Under the pieces are notes generated by a model. It saw only the letters and a list, made by a program, of their open reading frames with translations. It had not been told where the DNA came from and made no database searches. This document shows positions 1 to 8,074 of a DNA stretch of 64,000 nucleotides, in pieces; within the stretch, counting starts at the first letter, position 1, and each line of letters begins with the position of its first letter. A program made the translations under genes and the position numbers. Source of the stretch: Muribaculaceae bacterium (GTDB taxonomy: Bacteria; Bacteroidota; Bacteroidia; Bacteroidales; Muribaculaceae); NCBI GenBank assembly GCA_009775355.1, contig VSPN01000005.1, forward strand, positions 1 to 64,000. The letters are read 5' to 3'.

Positions 1-71
<71 letters not shown>

Positions 72-111
72 ATTCTTTTTATATCGGGTTGCCTCTCCCG
101 ATTTGCGAGTG

Positions 112-143
112 CAAAGTTAATGCAAATTTTTAACTTCTGCAAA
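112..143 (-). promoter_or_regulatory. Promoter of tRNA-Gly
   Basis: On the minus strand a TTTG (143-140) is followed after 20 bases by TAACTTTG (119-112). This matches the Bacteroidota housekeeping pattern TTTG-N19-21-TANNTTTG. It lies about 40 bases upstream of the tRNA. Apart from this, 72-195 holds no gene. Confidence 0.7.
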
Positions 144-195
144 TTTTTCAGCAAAAATATTTCAAATTCTGCTTCAAAATCTTCCCGAAATCCGG

Positions 196-1260
196 TCAGC
201 GTGCGGACACCGCTGTCGCGTCTTCCCATATCCAGGCTTCACTGAATCGCTGACGGAAGTTCTCTTTGGCCATTTCGGAGCGAAGCTCGTCACGGTTGTC
301 GGAGCTGATGGCGGATACACGGCTTTTCGTGCGGCCGTTCACTACCTCAAGTCGGTAGCCCGGCACGGCGGTCTGTGCTATGTATCTCTCCGCTTCGGCT
401 GATGTGGCGAATGTGGCCACGATTGCGTAAAACCTCGCCGTTGCCTGTTCTGACTGCTTTTCAGGTTCGATTGCGGCAATTGTATCGGCGGCGGTGGTGT
501 CTCTCCGCTCGTTAACGGCCGATGCTATGCGTGTGGCTGTGTCGCGGATGATCTTCTCGACCGGAACTACCGATGCCTGATCCTCGCGGGTTCTGTCGCC
601 TATGGGGAGTATGAGCGACAATGCGGCGACTGTCGCAATCATCAGACATGCCGCTGTGCGTGCGAACACTTTGTTGACGGCTATGTAATAATTGCGGCGC
701 GTATCGAATGCCCTGCCTCCATGATTGCTCGCGTCAGCAGAGTCTGAAAGGCTTTTGTTGGCTGCAGAAGCCGGTGTATTGTTATTCTTTGCCGAATCTT
801 CCGCCCGCTTTTCTCCAGACTGAACCTGATTGGCTGCAGTCTTGACTGTGCGGGGCTCGGCTACGCTTCCGTATCCGAGCCGCGCGGCCAGTTGCAACGG
901 TGTCTGGCGGGGCGTGAATGTCACGGTCTCTTCTGTGCGGCGAAGTATTCCGATATGTCCGATTGTCACTTCGCCGTCAGTGTCAAGAGTGTCCGTAAGC
1001 TGACGGATGTCGCGTATGAGCATGTCGCGGGCTTCGGTAAATGTCACGCTGCTCTTTCGTGCATATGAACTTGTCAGAAGTCCGTCGTCATGGCTAAGGG
1101 CACTGTTGAAGCGCACCTCGCGTGTCATGGGCAGCCACATGCCTGTCGCCGCGTCGCGGCGGGCGGCATGGCGCACGTTGATAAACGCGCCCACTCCGGG
1201 CACGACTACGCAGTCATGGCGCAGCAGCAGGTATTCTATATGTAGCGACAGGTTATACAC
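196..1260 (-). CDS. HU-like (CCDC81-type) and SPOR domain membrane protein
   Basis: The 354-residue protein has three parts. Residues 1 to about 130 resemble the paired HU-CCDC81 bacterial domains (start MYNLSLHIEYLLLR, then VVVPGVGAF). A polar linker follows, then one membrane helix near residues 200-220 (TAACLMIATVAALSLIL). The C-terminus, about 278-354, is a SPOR fold beginning FYAIVATFAT. Family knowledge says HU folds bind DNA and SPOR domains bind denuded septal peptidoglycan, so the protein could link nucleoid and division site; that is inference. The start is GTG at 1260, because homologues begin with the same short segment and the promoter sits just upstream. It is monocistronic. The N-terminal half should face the cytoplasm and the SPOR domain the periplasm. 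Confidence 0.85.
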   Translation of the reverse strand: MYNLSLHIEYLLLRHDCVVVPGVGAFINVRHAARRDAATGMWLPMTREVRFNSALSHDDGLLTSSYARKSSVTFTEARDMLIRDIRQLTDTLDTDGEVTIGHIGILRRTEETVTFTPRQTPLQLAARLGYGSVAEPRTVKTAANQVQSGEKRAEDSAKNNNTPASAANKSLSDSADASNHGGRAFDTRRNYYIAVNKVFARTAACLMIATVAALSLILPIGDRTREDQASVVPVEKIIRDTATRIASAVNERRDTTAADTIAAIEPEKQSEQATARFYAIVATFATSAEAERYIAQTAVPGYRLEVVNGRTKSRVSAISSDNRDELRSEMAKENFRQRFSEAWIWEDATAVSAR

Positions 1261-1298
1261 GTTCTGAAAGATCCGTTCCGTTTTTGCGAAATGGAGTG

Positions 1299-1329
1299 CA
1301 AAGTTACAAAATTCTTCCGCAATTTACAA
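1299..1329 (-). promoter_or_regulatory. Promoter of the HU/SPOR gene
   Basis: On the minus strand TTG (1329-1327) and TAACTTTG (1306-1299) are 20 bases apart. This gives a short leader of about 30 bases before the GTG start at 1260 and supports that start. Confidence 0.6.
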
Positions 1330-1413
1330 TTGTCAAAACAGTGAAAATTGACTTTTTATTTTGAAAAATTTTGCTATGATAATATTTGCTACAGCAGATG
1401 CTATTGTCTGCGG

Positions 1414-2271
1414 TCAGTGTTTCTTTGTGCCGGCAGCATTCCGTGTCAGGAGTTCGTATATTTCAGGGTCAACGCCGAATTCGCGGGCCATTTTAAGATC
1501 CTGCTCCATGGCGGAGTTCTGGTATTTCGCTTTGTCGAGCATGGCCCGCATCAGATACATCATCCCGTCGCGGGGATATGTGCGCACCCCTTCCGTTATC
1601 AGATCCTCCATCTCTTCGATGCGGCCGTATAGATGTGCGGTCAGCAGCGTCTTGCCTAAAAGCTGCGGGTCGGGTTCGAGGGAATATGCCTCGCGGAAAC
1701 GGTCTGTCGCTTCAGTCACGTCGCCGCGCGATGAGGCTATGTCGCCTTCGGCTTCCGCGACGGCGGCGTCTTTGCCGAATCTGTCTGTGTATGTCCTGAA
1801 GTCTGACAATGCGCCTTCGAAGTCGCCACCCGAGGCCCTCAGCAGTCCTCTCATCTTTCTTGGCCATTGCAGAGTGGAGTCTGCCTTGAGTGCTTTGTCA
1901 AGATCGGTCATGGCTGCGTTTCTCTCTCCTTTTGCAAGATAGACCCGGGCGCGGTTTGTCAGCAGGATTGTCGACGACGGGGCTGAGGCAAGACCGATGT
2001 CGAATGCTTCGAGTGCGCCGTCGTAGTCTTTCATCTCGGTGCGTGCCGTGCCGAGATTAGACCAAAGAAGGTAGTTCGATTTGTTGGCCGGTTCATGGCG
2101 TAGAGCCTTCACGATCACTCGCTCGGCATCGGACCAGCGTTCCTGACGGATATACCGGTCGGCTGAGTCGGCGAGTTCCACATAGGTGGCAGTAAGAGTC
2201 TGCGCCCCCGAATGGAGGGCGCAGACAGTCAGGATTGATATGATGATTGTTCTTAATCTCATCTTTGTCAT
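1414..2271 (-). CDS. Exported TPR repeat protein
   Basis: The protein is 285 residues from the ATG at 2271. It has a signal peptide (MRLRTIIISILTVCALHSGAQ) and then an all-helical array of about six TPR motifs, for example a repeat starting YDGALEAFDIGLASAPSS. TPR arrays are protein-binding scaffolds, and no catalytic domain is visible. The ATG overlaps the TGA of the upstream dsbD gene by one base (TGATG), so the two are probably translationally coupled; a GTG three bases earlier is possible. Coupling to DsbD suggests a role in periplasmic protein folding or assembly, but this is inference. No symbol is assigned. Confidence 0.85.
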   Translation of the reverse strand: MTKMRLRTIIISILTVCALHSGAQTLTATYVELADSADRYIRQERWSDAERVIVKALRHEPANKSNYLLWSNLGTARTEMKDYDGALEAFDIGLASAPSSTILLTNRARVYLAKGERNAAMTDLDKALKADSTLQWPRKMRGLLRASGGDFEGALSDFRTYTDRFGKDAAVAEAEGDIASSRGDVTEATDRFREAYSLEPDPQLLGKTLLTAHLYGRIEEMEDLITEGVRTYPRDGMMYLMRAMLDKAKYQNSAMEQDLKMAREFGVDPEIYELLTRNAAGTKKH

Positions 2272-4307
2272 CACTTGTTTTTGTAGTTTTCAAGACCTGT
2301 CTTGAGGAATTTCTGGAATTTCGGCACATCCTCTTCATACGGGAATGCGAAGTTGAGCGGGCGCGCGTCGCCGTCGAGTATCACGTAGTAGGGCTGCGCG
2401 TTGGCTCCGAACTTAGTGCGCTGCAGGTAGCTCCACTTGTCGCCGTAGGTGCGGAGTGTGCGCTCCTGGCCATCTTTCTCTTTTACGGTGATGGGCTGGG
2501 GAAGAGCTTTCTTGTCGTCTACCATGAGAGTCACCATCACGAAGTCGTTGTCAATCGATGCCTTGATCTCGGGATTGGTGAGCACGGCAGCCTCCATCTT
2601 GCGGCAGTTCACGCATCCGTAGCCCGAGAAGTCCACGAGCACGGGCTTGCCGAGTTTGGTGCCGAGCTCCATTCCCTCCTCGAAGTTGTCGACCTGCGCG
2701 TGCACGTCGCCCGTGTATAGGTTGAAGTCCTGAGTGTAGGTCGGGGGAGCGAATGCGCTGATGCTCTTGAGCGGAGCACCCCACAGACCCGGTATCATGT
2801 AGACAGCGAACGAGAGTGATATCACGGCGAGCATGAAGCGGGTCACGCCGATTTTCTCAAGCTTGTCGTCGTGGGGAAGTGTGATCTTGCCGAGAAGATA
2901 CATGCCGAGCAGGGCGAAGATCACTATCCAGAGGGCAATGAAGACCTCGCGGTCCATGAGTCTCCATCCGTATGCAAGATCGGCTACTGAGAGGAATTTG
3001 AGTGCGAGGGCGAGCTCAAGGAATCCGAGCACGACCTTGACTGTGTTCATCCATCCGCCGCTCTTGGGTATTGACTTGAGCATGGTGGGGAACATTGCGA
3101 AGACCGAGAAGGGGAGCGCGAGGGCGATGGCGAAGCCTGCCATGCCGACGGCGGGAGATATGAAGTTGCTCGTCGCGGCGGCCTCTACAAGCAGCGTGCC
3201 GATGATCGGGCCGGTGCAGCTGAACGATACAAGGCAAAGCGTGAACGCCATGAAGAATATCGACAGGTAGCCGGTGGTGGTGTCGACCTTCGAGTCCATC
3301 TTGTTGCTCCACTTGGCGGGAAGAGTCAGTTCGAAGCCTCCCATGAAGGAGATGGCGAATATGACGAGCAGGATGAAGAATGCGATGTTGAAACCGGCAC
3401 TCGTGGCGAGTTCGTTGAGCGCCGAGGCTCCGAAGAGTGCGGTCACTATGAGTCCGAGTCCGACATAGATCACGATGATCGAGAGACCGTAGACCATCGC
3501 GGTAGTGATCGACTTGCTGTGTGACTTGTTGGATTTCAGGAAGAAGCTTACGGTCATCGGTATCATAGGCCATACGCATGGAGTGACAAGAGCGATGAGA
3601 CCTCCGATGAATCCGGCTATGAATATATACCACAGGCTGCGTCCCTGCTGGGCCGGATTCTCTTCGAACGCACGGATCTCCGCCTCGCAGTTCTCATACC
3701 AGTTTCCGGCCTTGACTCCCGACAGATCGGCTGCGGGTTCCATGAATCCTTCGGAAGCCTGCAGCGAGTCGGTCATCGCGGCTATGGCATCGGCGGCACT
3801 GTCGGCGGCCTCTTTTTTCTCCTCCTCCAGCTTCTTTGCCTCCTCTTTGATGGCGTCGGTCACCGGAGCTGTTCCTTTGAAAGTGTGAAGCTCGTTGACG
3901 CGGTAGCATCCGGAGTCGTTGCAGTATTGTCCGCCGATCTCAGCTTTTACGCTCCAGGAAGCGGCTGCCGGACGCAGTTTCTGCGTGAATTTCACAGTGC
4001 CGGTGTAGTAGTGCTCGTCGACCATAAGTATGTCGTCGTATGCTTTTGTGTATGCCTTGTCGGCTTTCACAGGGCCGTCGACGGCACAGCCGTCGAATTT
4101 GAAATTGAATGACAGTGGCACACCGCCGCCGTCAGGGTTGTCCTGGGCGTACAGGTGGAATCCCGGGTCGATCACGGCCGTGATCTCGAGCTGCGGAGCC
4201 GCCGTGTTGTCGCCGGCGACACGGTAGCTCCATGTGACATGTTCCGCTCCCAGTGCGCCGAACACACAGCAGAGCAATGTCAGAATCAGAGGTAAGGTGC
4301 GTCTCAT
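2271..4307 (-). CDS. dsbD: Thiol:disulfide interchange protein DsbD
   Basis: The 678-residue protein carries reducing power from cytoplasmic thioredoxin to the periplasm. Domains in order are a signal peptide (1-20), an N-terminal DsbD-alpha domain with the Cys pair YCNDSGCYR, a charged linker (about 150-200), an eight-helix membrane domain with the redox cysteines in TPCVWPMIP (near 243) and SCTGPIIG (near 364), and a C-terminal thioredoxin fold with CVNC (near 565-568). All three Cys pairs needed for the relay are present. The length fits Bacteroidota DsbD, which is longer than the 565-residue E. coli protein. The gene is first of a two-gene unit with the TPR protein. A duplicated promoter-like segment lies upstream. 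Confidence 0.95.
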   Translation of the reverse strand: MRRTLPLILTLLCCVFGALGAEHVTWSYRVAGDNTAAPQLEITAVIDPGFHLYAQDNPDGGGVPLSFNFKFDGCAVDGPVKADKAYTKAYDDILMVDEHYYTGTVKFTQKLRPAAASWSVKAEIGGQYCNDSGCYRVNELHTFKGTAPVTDAIKEEAKKLEEEKKEAADSAADAIAAMTDSLQASEGFMEPAADLSGVKAGNWYENCEAEIRAFEENPAQQGRSLWYIFIAGFIGGLIALVTPCVWPMIPMTVSFFLKSNKSHSKSITTAMVYGLSIIVIYVGLGLIVTALFGASALNELATSAGFNIAFFILLVIFAISFMGGFELTLPAKWSNKMDSKVDTTTGYLSIFFMAFTLCLVSFSCTGPIIGTLLVEAAATSNFISPAVGMAGFAIALALPFSVFAMFPTMLKSIPKSGGWMNTVKVVLGFLELALALKFLSVADLAYGWRLMDREVFIALWIVIFALLGMYLLGKITLPHDDKLEKIGVTRFMLAVISLSFAVYMIPGLWGAPLKSISAFAPPTYTQDFNLYTGDVHAQVDNFEEGMELGTKLGKPVLVDFSGYGCVNCRKMEAAVLTNPEIKASIDNDFVMVTLMVDDKKALPQPITVKEKDGQERTLRTYGDKWSYLQRTKFGANAQPYYVILDGDARPLNFAFPYEEDVPKFQKFLKTGLENYKNK

Positions 4308-4324
4308 GATAATGGTTGTTTTGT

Positions 4325-4357
4325 TTGCGTGCTAAGTTAAATTGCGTGCTAAGTTAA
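4325..4357. repeat. Tandem 16-base direct repeat upstream of dsbD
   Basis: The 16 bases TTGCGTGCTAAGTTAA occur at 4325-4340 and again at 4342-4357, a 17-base period. On the minus strand each copy contains TAACTTAG, close to the -7 element TANNTTTG, so dsbD may have duplicated -7-like boxes. The rest of 4308-4516 holds the iorA promoter and leader. Confidence 0.75.
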
Positions 4358-4423
4358 TATCTCGCGACCAATAAAACAAGAAAAATACTCCATTTATAAA
4401 ATCTTTATAAATTTTTCTCAAAA

Positions 4424-4456
4424 TTTTGCCCGATTGCGAACTTTTCACTACATTTG
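4424..4456 (+). promoter_or_regulatory. Promoter of the iorA operon
   Basis: TTTTG at 4424-4428 is followed after 20 bases by TACATTTG at 4449-4456, a clean Bacteroidota promoter. The start codon at 4517 lies about 55 bases downstream of the expected transcription start. Confidence 0.75.
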
Positions 4457-4516
4457 CGACTGAGTAAGACGGGATCGAAGATCTCTTACCGATGAATCTA
4501 TACCTAATACCATCAT

Positions 4517-6136
4517 ATGAAAACAAAACAACTTCTTCTGGGTGACGAGGCTCTTGCTCTCGGCGCCATCTATGCCGGGCTCTCCGGTGCTTACGCATAT
4601 CCTGGTACACCTTCTACCGAAATTCTTGAGTACGTGCAGAAGAACCGCCTCGCCCGCGAGCGCGGCATCCACTCCCACTGGTCGTCTAACGAAAAGACTG
4701 CCATGGAGGAGGCTCTCGGCATGTCGTTCTGCGGCAAGCGCGCCATGACCTCGATGAAGCATGTCGGAATGAACGTGGCGGCTGATCCGTTTGTCAATTC
4801 CGCCATGACCGGCGCCAACGGCGGTCTTCTCGTCATCGCTGCCGACGACCCTTCGATGCACTCGTCGCAGAATGAGCAGGATTCACGTTTCTATGCCGAT
4901 TTCGCCATGATTCCGGCTCTTGAGCCGTCGAACCAGCAGGAGGCTTACGACATGGCCCGTTATGGCTTCGAGCTTTCCGAGCGTCTCGGCATTCCGGTGC
5001 TGACTCGTCTTGTGACACGCCTGAGCCACTCGCGTGCCGTGGTAGAGACTCACGATGAACCTCTGGCCGAAAATGAGATCCATTATCCGGAAAATCCGAA
5101 GCAGTGGGTGCTCATGCCCGCCATGTCGAAGATCCGCAACCGCCGTCTTATTGCCGATCAGGCGGAATTCATGAAGGCTTCGGAGACTTCTCCGTTCAAT
5201 TCATACACCGAGGCTCCCGACCATCGGCTCGGCATTATCGTCAGCGGAATCGCATACAATTATCTGATGGAGGCTTTCGGAGGCGACTGTCCTTTCCCGG
5301 TTGTGAAGATCAGTCAGTATCCGCTTCCGATGAACATGCTGCGTCGTCTTTACAATTCATGCGACGCCCTTCTTGTCATTGAGGAGGGACAGCCTTTCAT
5401 AGAGCAAAAACTCGTCGGTCTCAACGAAAGCGGCAAGAAGATACATGGCCGCTTCTCGGGCGCGGTGAAGCGCGACGGCGAACTTAACCCGGATCTCGTT
5501 GCCGAGACTGTCGGCAAGGTCATGCCCGATGTTGAGGGTATTATCGACTTCCTCGTTCCCGAGGCTTCGCAGATTGTGGCTCCGCGCCCGCCCATGCTTT
5601 GTCAGGGCTGCGGACACCGCGACGTATATGGGGCGCTCAACGCCGCTCTCGAATCTTATGAGTCTCCCAAGGTGTTTGGCGACATAGGCTGCTACACGCT
5701 CGGATTCCTCAAACCGTTCAATGCCATCGACACATGTGTGGACATGGGAGCCTCGATCACAATGGCCAAAGGCGCGGCCGACGCCGGCCAGCATCCCGCA
5801 GTCGCCATAATCGGTGACTCGACTTTCACTCACAGCGGCATGACCGGACTTCTCGACGCAATCAACGAGAACAGCAACATCCTTGTCATTATTTCCGACA
5901 ACCTGACCACTGGAATGACCGGAGGCCAGGATTCGCAGGGCACCGGCAAGATCGAGGATATCTGCCTCGGACTCGGAGCCGCGCCCGAACATGTGCGCAC
6001 CATCGACTCCCTGCCGAAGAACCACGATCAGATGGTGGCTCTTTTCAAGGAAGAGATCGACTATCCCGGTCTGTCGGTAGTCGTTTCCCGCCGCGAGTGC
6101 ATCCAGACAGCGCGTCGCCACGCCGCTAAAAAATAA
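4517..6136 (+). CDS. iorA: Indolepyruvate ferredoxin oxidoreductase, alpha subunit
   Basis: The 539-residue subunit binds thiamine diphosphate and oxidatively decarboxylates aryl pyruvates (indolepyruvate, phenylpyruvate) to aryl-acetyl-CoA. The N-terminal pyrimidine-binding part starts LLLGDEALALGAIYAG and contains AYPGTPSTEI. The C-terminal part has CQGCGHRDVYGAL and the diphosphate/Mg site GDSTFTHSG...N. The protein stops at RRECIQTARRH, about where archaeal IorA enters a C-terminal 2x[4Fe-4S] ferredoxin domain of roughly 100 residues. That domain is missing, so electrons must leave by another route or partner. It is first of a four-gene operon with iorB 18 bases downstream. Substrate range is inferred from the family. 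Confidence 0.92.
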   Translation: MKTKQLLLGDEALALGAIYAGLSGAYAYPGTPSTEILEYVQKNRLARERGIHSHWSSNEKTAMEEALGMSFCGKRAMTSMKHVGMNVAADPFVNSAMTGANGGLLVIAADDPSMHSSQNEQDSRFYADFAMIPALEPSNQQEAYDMARYGFELSERLGIPVLTRLVTRLSHSRAVVETHDEPLAENEIHYPENPKQWVLMPAMSKIRNRRLIADQAEFMKASETSPFNSYTEAPDHRLGIIVSGIAYNYLMEAFGGDCPFPVVKISQYPLPMNMLRRLYNSCDALLVIEEGQPFIEQKLVGLNESGKKIHGRFSGAVKRDGELNPDLVAETVGKVMPDVEGIIDFLVPEASQIVAPRPPMLCQGCGHRDVYGALNAALESYESPKVFGDIGCYTLGFLKPFNAIDTCVDMGASITMAKGAADAGQHPAVAIIGDSTFTHSGMTGLLDAINENSNILVIISDNLTTGMTGGQDSQGTGKIEDICLGLGAAPEHVRTIDSLPKNHDQMVALFKEEIDYPGLSVVVSRRECIQTARRHAAKK

Positions 6137-6154
6137 CCTAATACCACGATACAC

Positions 6155-6739
6155 ATGAAATCAGATATAGTTCTCGCCGGTGTCGGCGGACAAGGCATAC
6201 TCACCATCGCCACAATTCTCGGAGCCGCCGCGCTCAACGAAAATCTTCATCTAAAACAGGCCGAGGTCCACGGCATGAGCCAGCGTGGGGGAGACGTGCA
6301 GTCCAACCTCCGTCTCAGCTCCGATCCGATTCATTCGGATCTCATTCCTCTCGGCGGCGCCGACCTGATAGTGTCGCTTGAGCCGATGGAGGCTCTCCGA
6401 TATCTCCCGTTCCTTTCGGAACACGGCTGGATCGTGACCAATTCCCTCCCCTTTGTCAACATCGACAATTATCCGGAAATGTCGGCTGTCGAGGAGGAAC
6501 TCGCACGCTGTCCGCGTGTCGTATCTTTCGACATGGAGGCTCTTGCCAAGGAAGTGGCTTCGGCAAGAAGCTCCAACCTTGTGCTCCTCGGTGCCGCTTC
6601 TCCGTTTATCGATATCGAGCCGGAGAAGATCGAAGAGGCTGTGCGCGCTCTTTTCATTCCGAAGGGGGAAAAGATCGTAGAGGCGAACATCGCCGCGTTC
6701 CGCGCTGGACGCGAGCGGGCACTCGAGATTAAGAAATAA
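6155..6739 (+). CDS. iorB: Indolepyruvate oxidoreductase, beta subunit
   Basis: The 194-residue protein has the gamma-type fold of 2-oxoacid:ferredoxin oxidoreductases. It opens with the glycine-rich GVGGQGILTIATILG and carries the signature VHGMSQRGGDVQSNLR near residue 40-55. It pairs with IorA to form the enzyme and contributes the CoA-binding side. Length is normal for IorB. It lies between iorA (18-base gap) and an aminotransferase (24-base gap), which fits conversion of an amino acid to its 2-oxoacid before oxidation. Confidence 0.93.
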   Translation: MKSDIVLAGVGGQGILTIATILGAAALNENLHLKQAEVHGMSQRGGDVQSNLRLSSDPIHSDLIPLGGADLIVSLEPMEALRYLPFLSEHGWIVTNSLPFVNIDNYPEMSAVEEELARCPRVVSFDMEALAKEVASARSSNLVLLGAASPFIDIEPEKIEEAVRALFIPKGEKIVEANIAAFRAGRERALEIKK

Positions 6740-6763
6740 TGTCTCACTTCACAGTCATTGACC

Positions 6764-8074
6764 ATGTTTCCGATAGATAAAGAAACGTTCGACGCTGTCG
6801 TGAGGCGTCTCATGATAATGGATCTCGGTTCGGCCACTATCCGTCAGATCTGCACCCTTGCCGGTGAGATTGAGCACGAGGCCGGCGAACCGATGGTTCA
6901 CCTCGAGATAGGCAATCCGGGTCTTGACGCCGAACGCGTCGGAGTCGAGGCCGAGATTCGTGCTCTCGAAGGGGGAGTGGCCAACAAATATCCCGCCATC
7001 CAGGGCATACCTGAGCTCAAGCAGGCCGGCTCTGAATTCATCAAGGCTTTCCTTGGTGTCGACATGCCAGGCAAGTGCGTCATACCCACAGTCGGATCGA
7101 TGCAGGGCAGTTTCACACTCCAACTGCTTCTCGCGCAGCGTATCCCGGGCAAAGACAGGATGCTCTTCATCAACCCCGGCTTTCCAGCACACATCACGCA
7201 GGCGAAGGTGCTCGGCATAAAGACTGAGCAGTTCGACATATACCGCTATCGCGGCGTGGCTCTTGAGGCGAAACTCGAGGAGATTCTGTCGAAGGGCGAC
7301 ATCACCGCAATGCTCTACAGTAATCCCAACAACCCGGCGTGGACTAATCTGACAGAGACCGAACTTGAGATAATCGGGCGTCTTGCCACCAAGTATGACT
7401 GCATAGTCCTTGAAGATCTCGCTTACTTTGGAATGGACTTCCGTCAGGATGTGAGCCGTCCCGGCGAGCCCCCGTTCGGCGCGACTGTGGCGCGTTATAC
7501 AGACAATTATATCCTGATGCTCTCAGGATCCAAGATATTTAGCTATGCGGGGCAGCGTATTGCACTTGTATGCATCGGCCCGGAGGTTTACGACCGCCGT
7601 TACGACTTCTTTGAGAAGTTCTACGAGATGCCGGCTTTCGGAGACGCATATATCTTCGGCGTGCTCTATTGCGCCTCTTCAGGCACATCGCATTCTGCCC
7701 AGCATGCCATGGCCGCCATGCTTTCGGCCGCGGCCCGCGGAGAACTAAAATTCATCGACCATTGCTCGGAATATGGCCGTCGTGCCGAGATCGTCAAGAG
7801 GATATTTACCGACAATGGTTTCCATATCGTATACGACATGGACGGCGACTCTCCGATAGCCGACGGTTTCTTCTTCACGATCGGTTACCCCGGCATGTCG
7901 GGCGTCGAGCTCCAGCAGGAGCTGATCCGATACGGGGTGTCGTCGATCTCGCTTGTCTCGACAGGCTCGGAGCAGCCGGGCATACGCGCATGCGTATCAA
8001 TGATATCAGATCAGGACTCTTTCGACCGTCTTGAGCGTTTCCTTAAGAAATTTAACGAAGACCACCGGAAATGA
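6764..8074 (+). CDS. PLP-dependent aminotransferase, class I/II
   Basis: The protein is 436 residues from the ATG at 6764; a TTG two codons earlier is less likely. Fold type I features are PNNPAWTNLTETEL (substrate/PLP loop), LEDLAYFGMDF (PLP Asp and Tyr) and SGSKIFSYAGQRIA with the Schiff-base Lys. Position after iorAB suggests it makes the 2-oxoacid that IorAB oxidises, so an aromatic amino acid is the likely donor; sequence alone does not fix this. The stop overlaps the start of the next gene by four bases (ATGA), which implies translational coupling. Confidence 0.9.
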   Translation: MFPIDKETFDAVVRRLMIMDLGSATIRQICTLAGEIEHEAGEPMVHLEIGNPGLDAERVGVEAEIRALEGGVANKYPAIQGIPELKQAGSEFIKAFLGVDMPGKCVIPTVGSMQGSFTLQLLLAQRIPGKDRMLFINPGFPAHITQAKVLGIKTEQFDIYRYRGVALEAKLEEILSKGDITAMLYSNPNNPAWTNLTETELEIIGRLATKYDCIVLEDLAYFGMDFRQDVSRPGEPPFGATVARYTDNYILMLSGSKIFSYAGQRIALVCIGPEVYDRRYDFFEKFYEMPAFGDAYIFGVLYCASSGTSHSAQHAMAAMLSAAARGELKFIDHCSEYGRRAEIVKRIFTDNGFHIVYDMDGDSPIADGFFFTIGYPGMSGVELQQELIRYGVSSISLVSTGSEQPGIRACVSMISDQDSFDRLERFLKKFNEDHRK

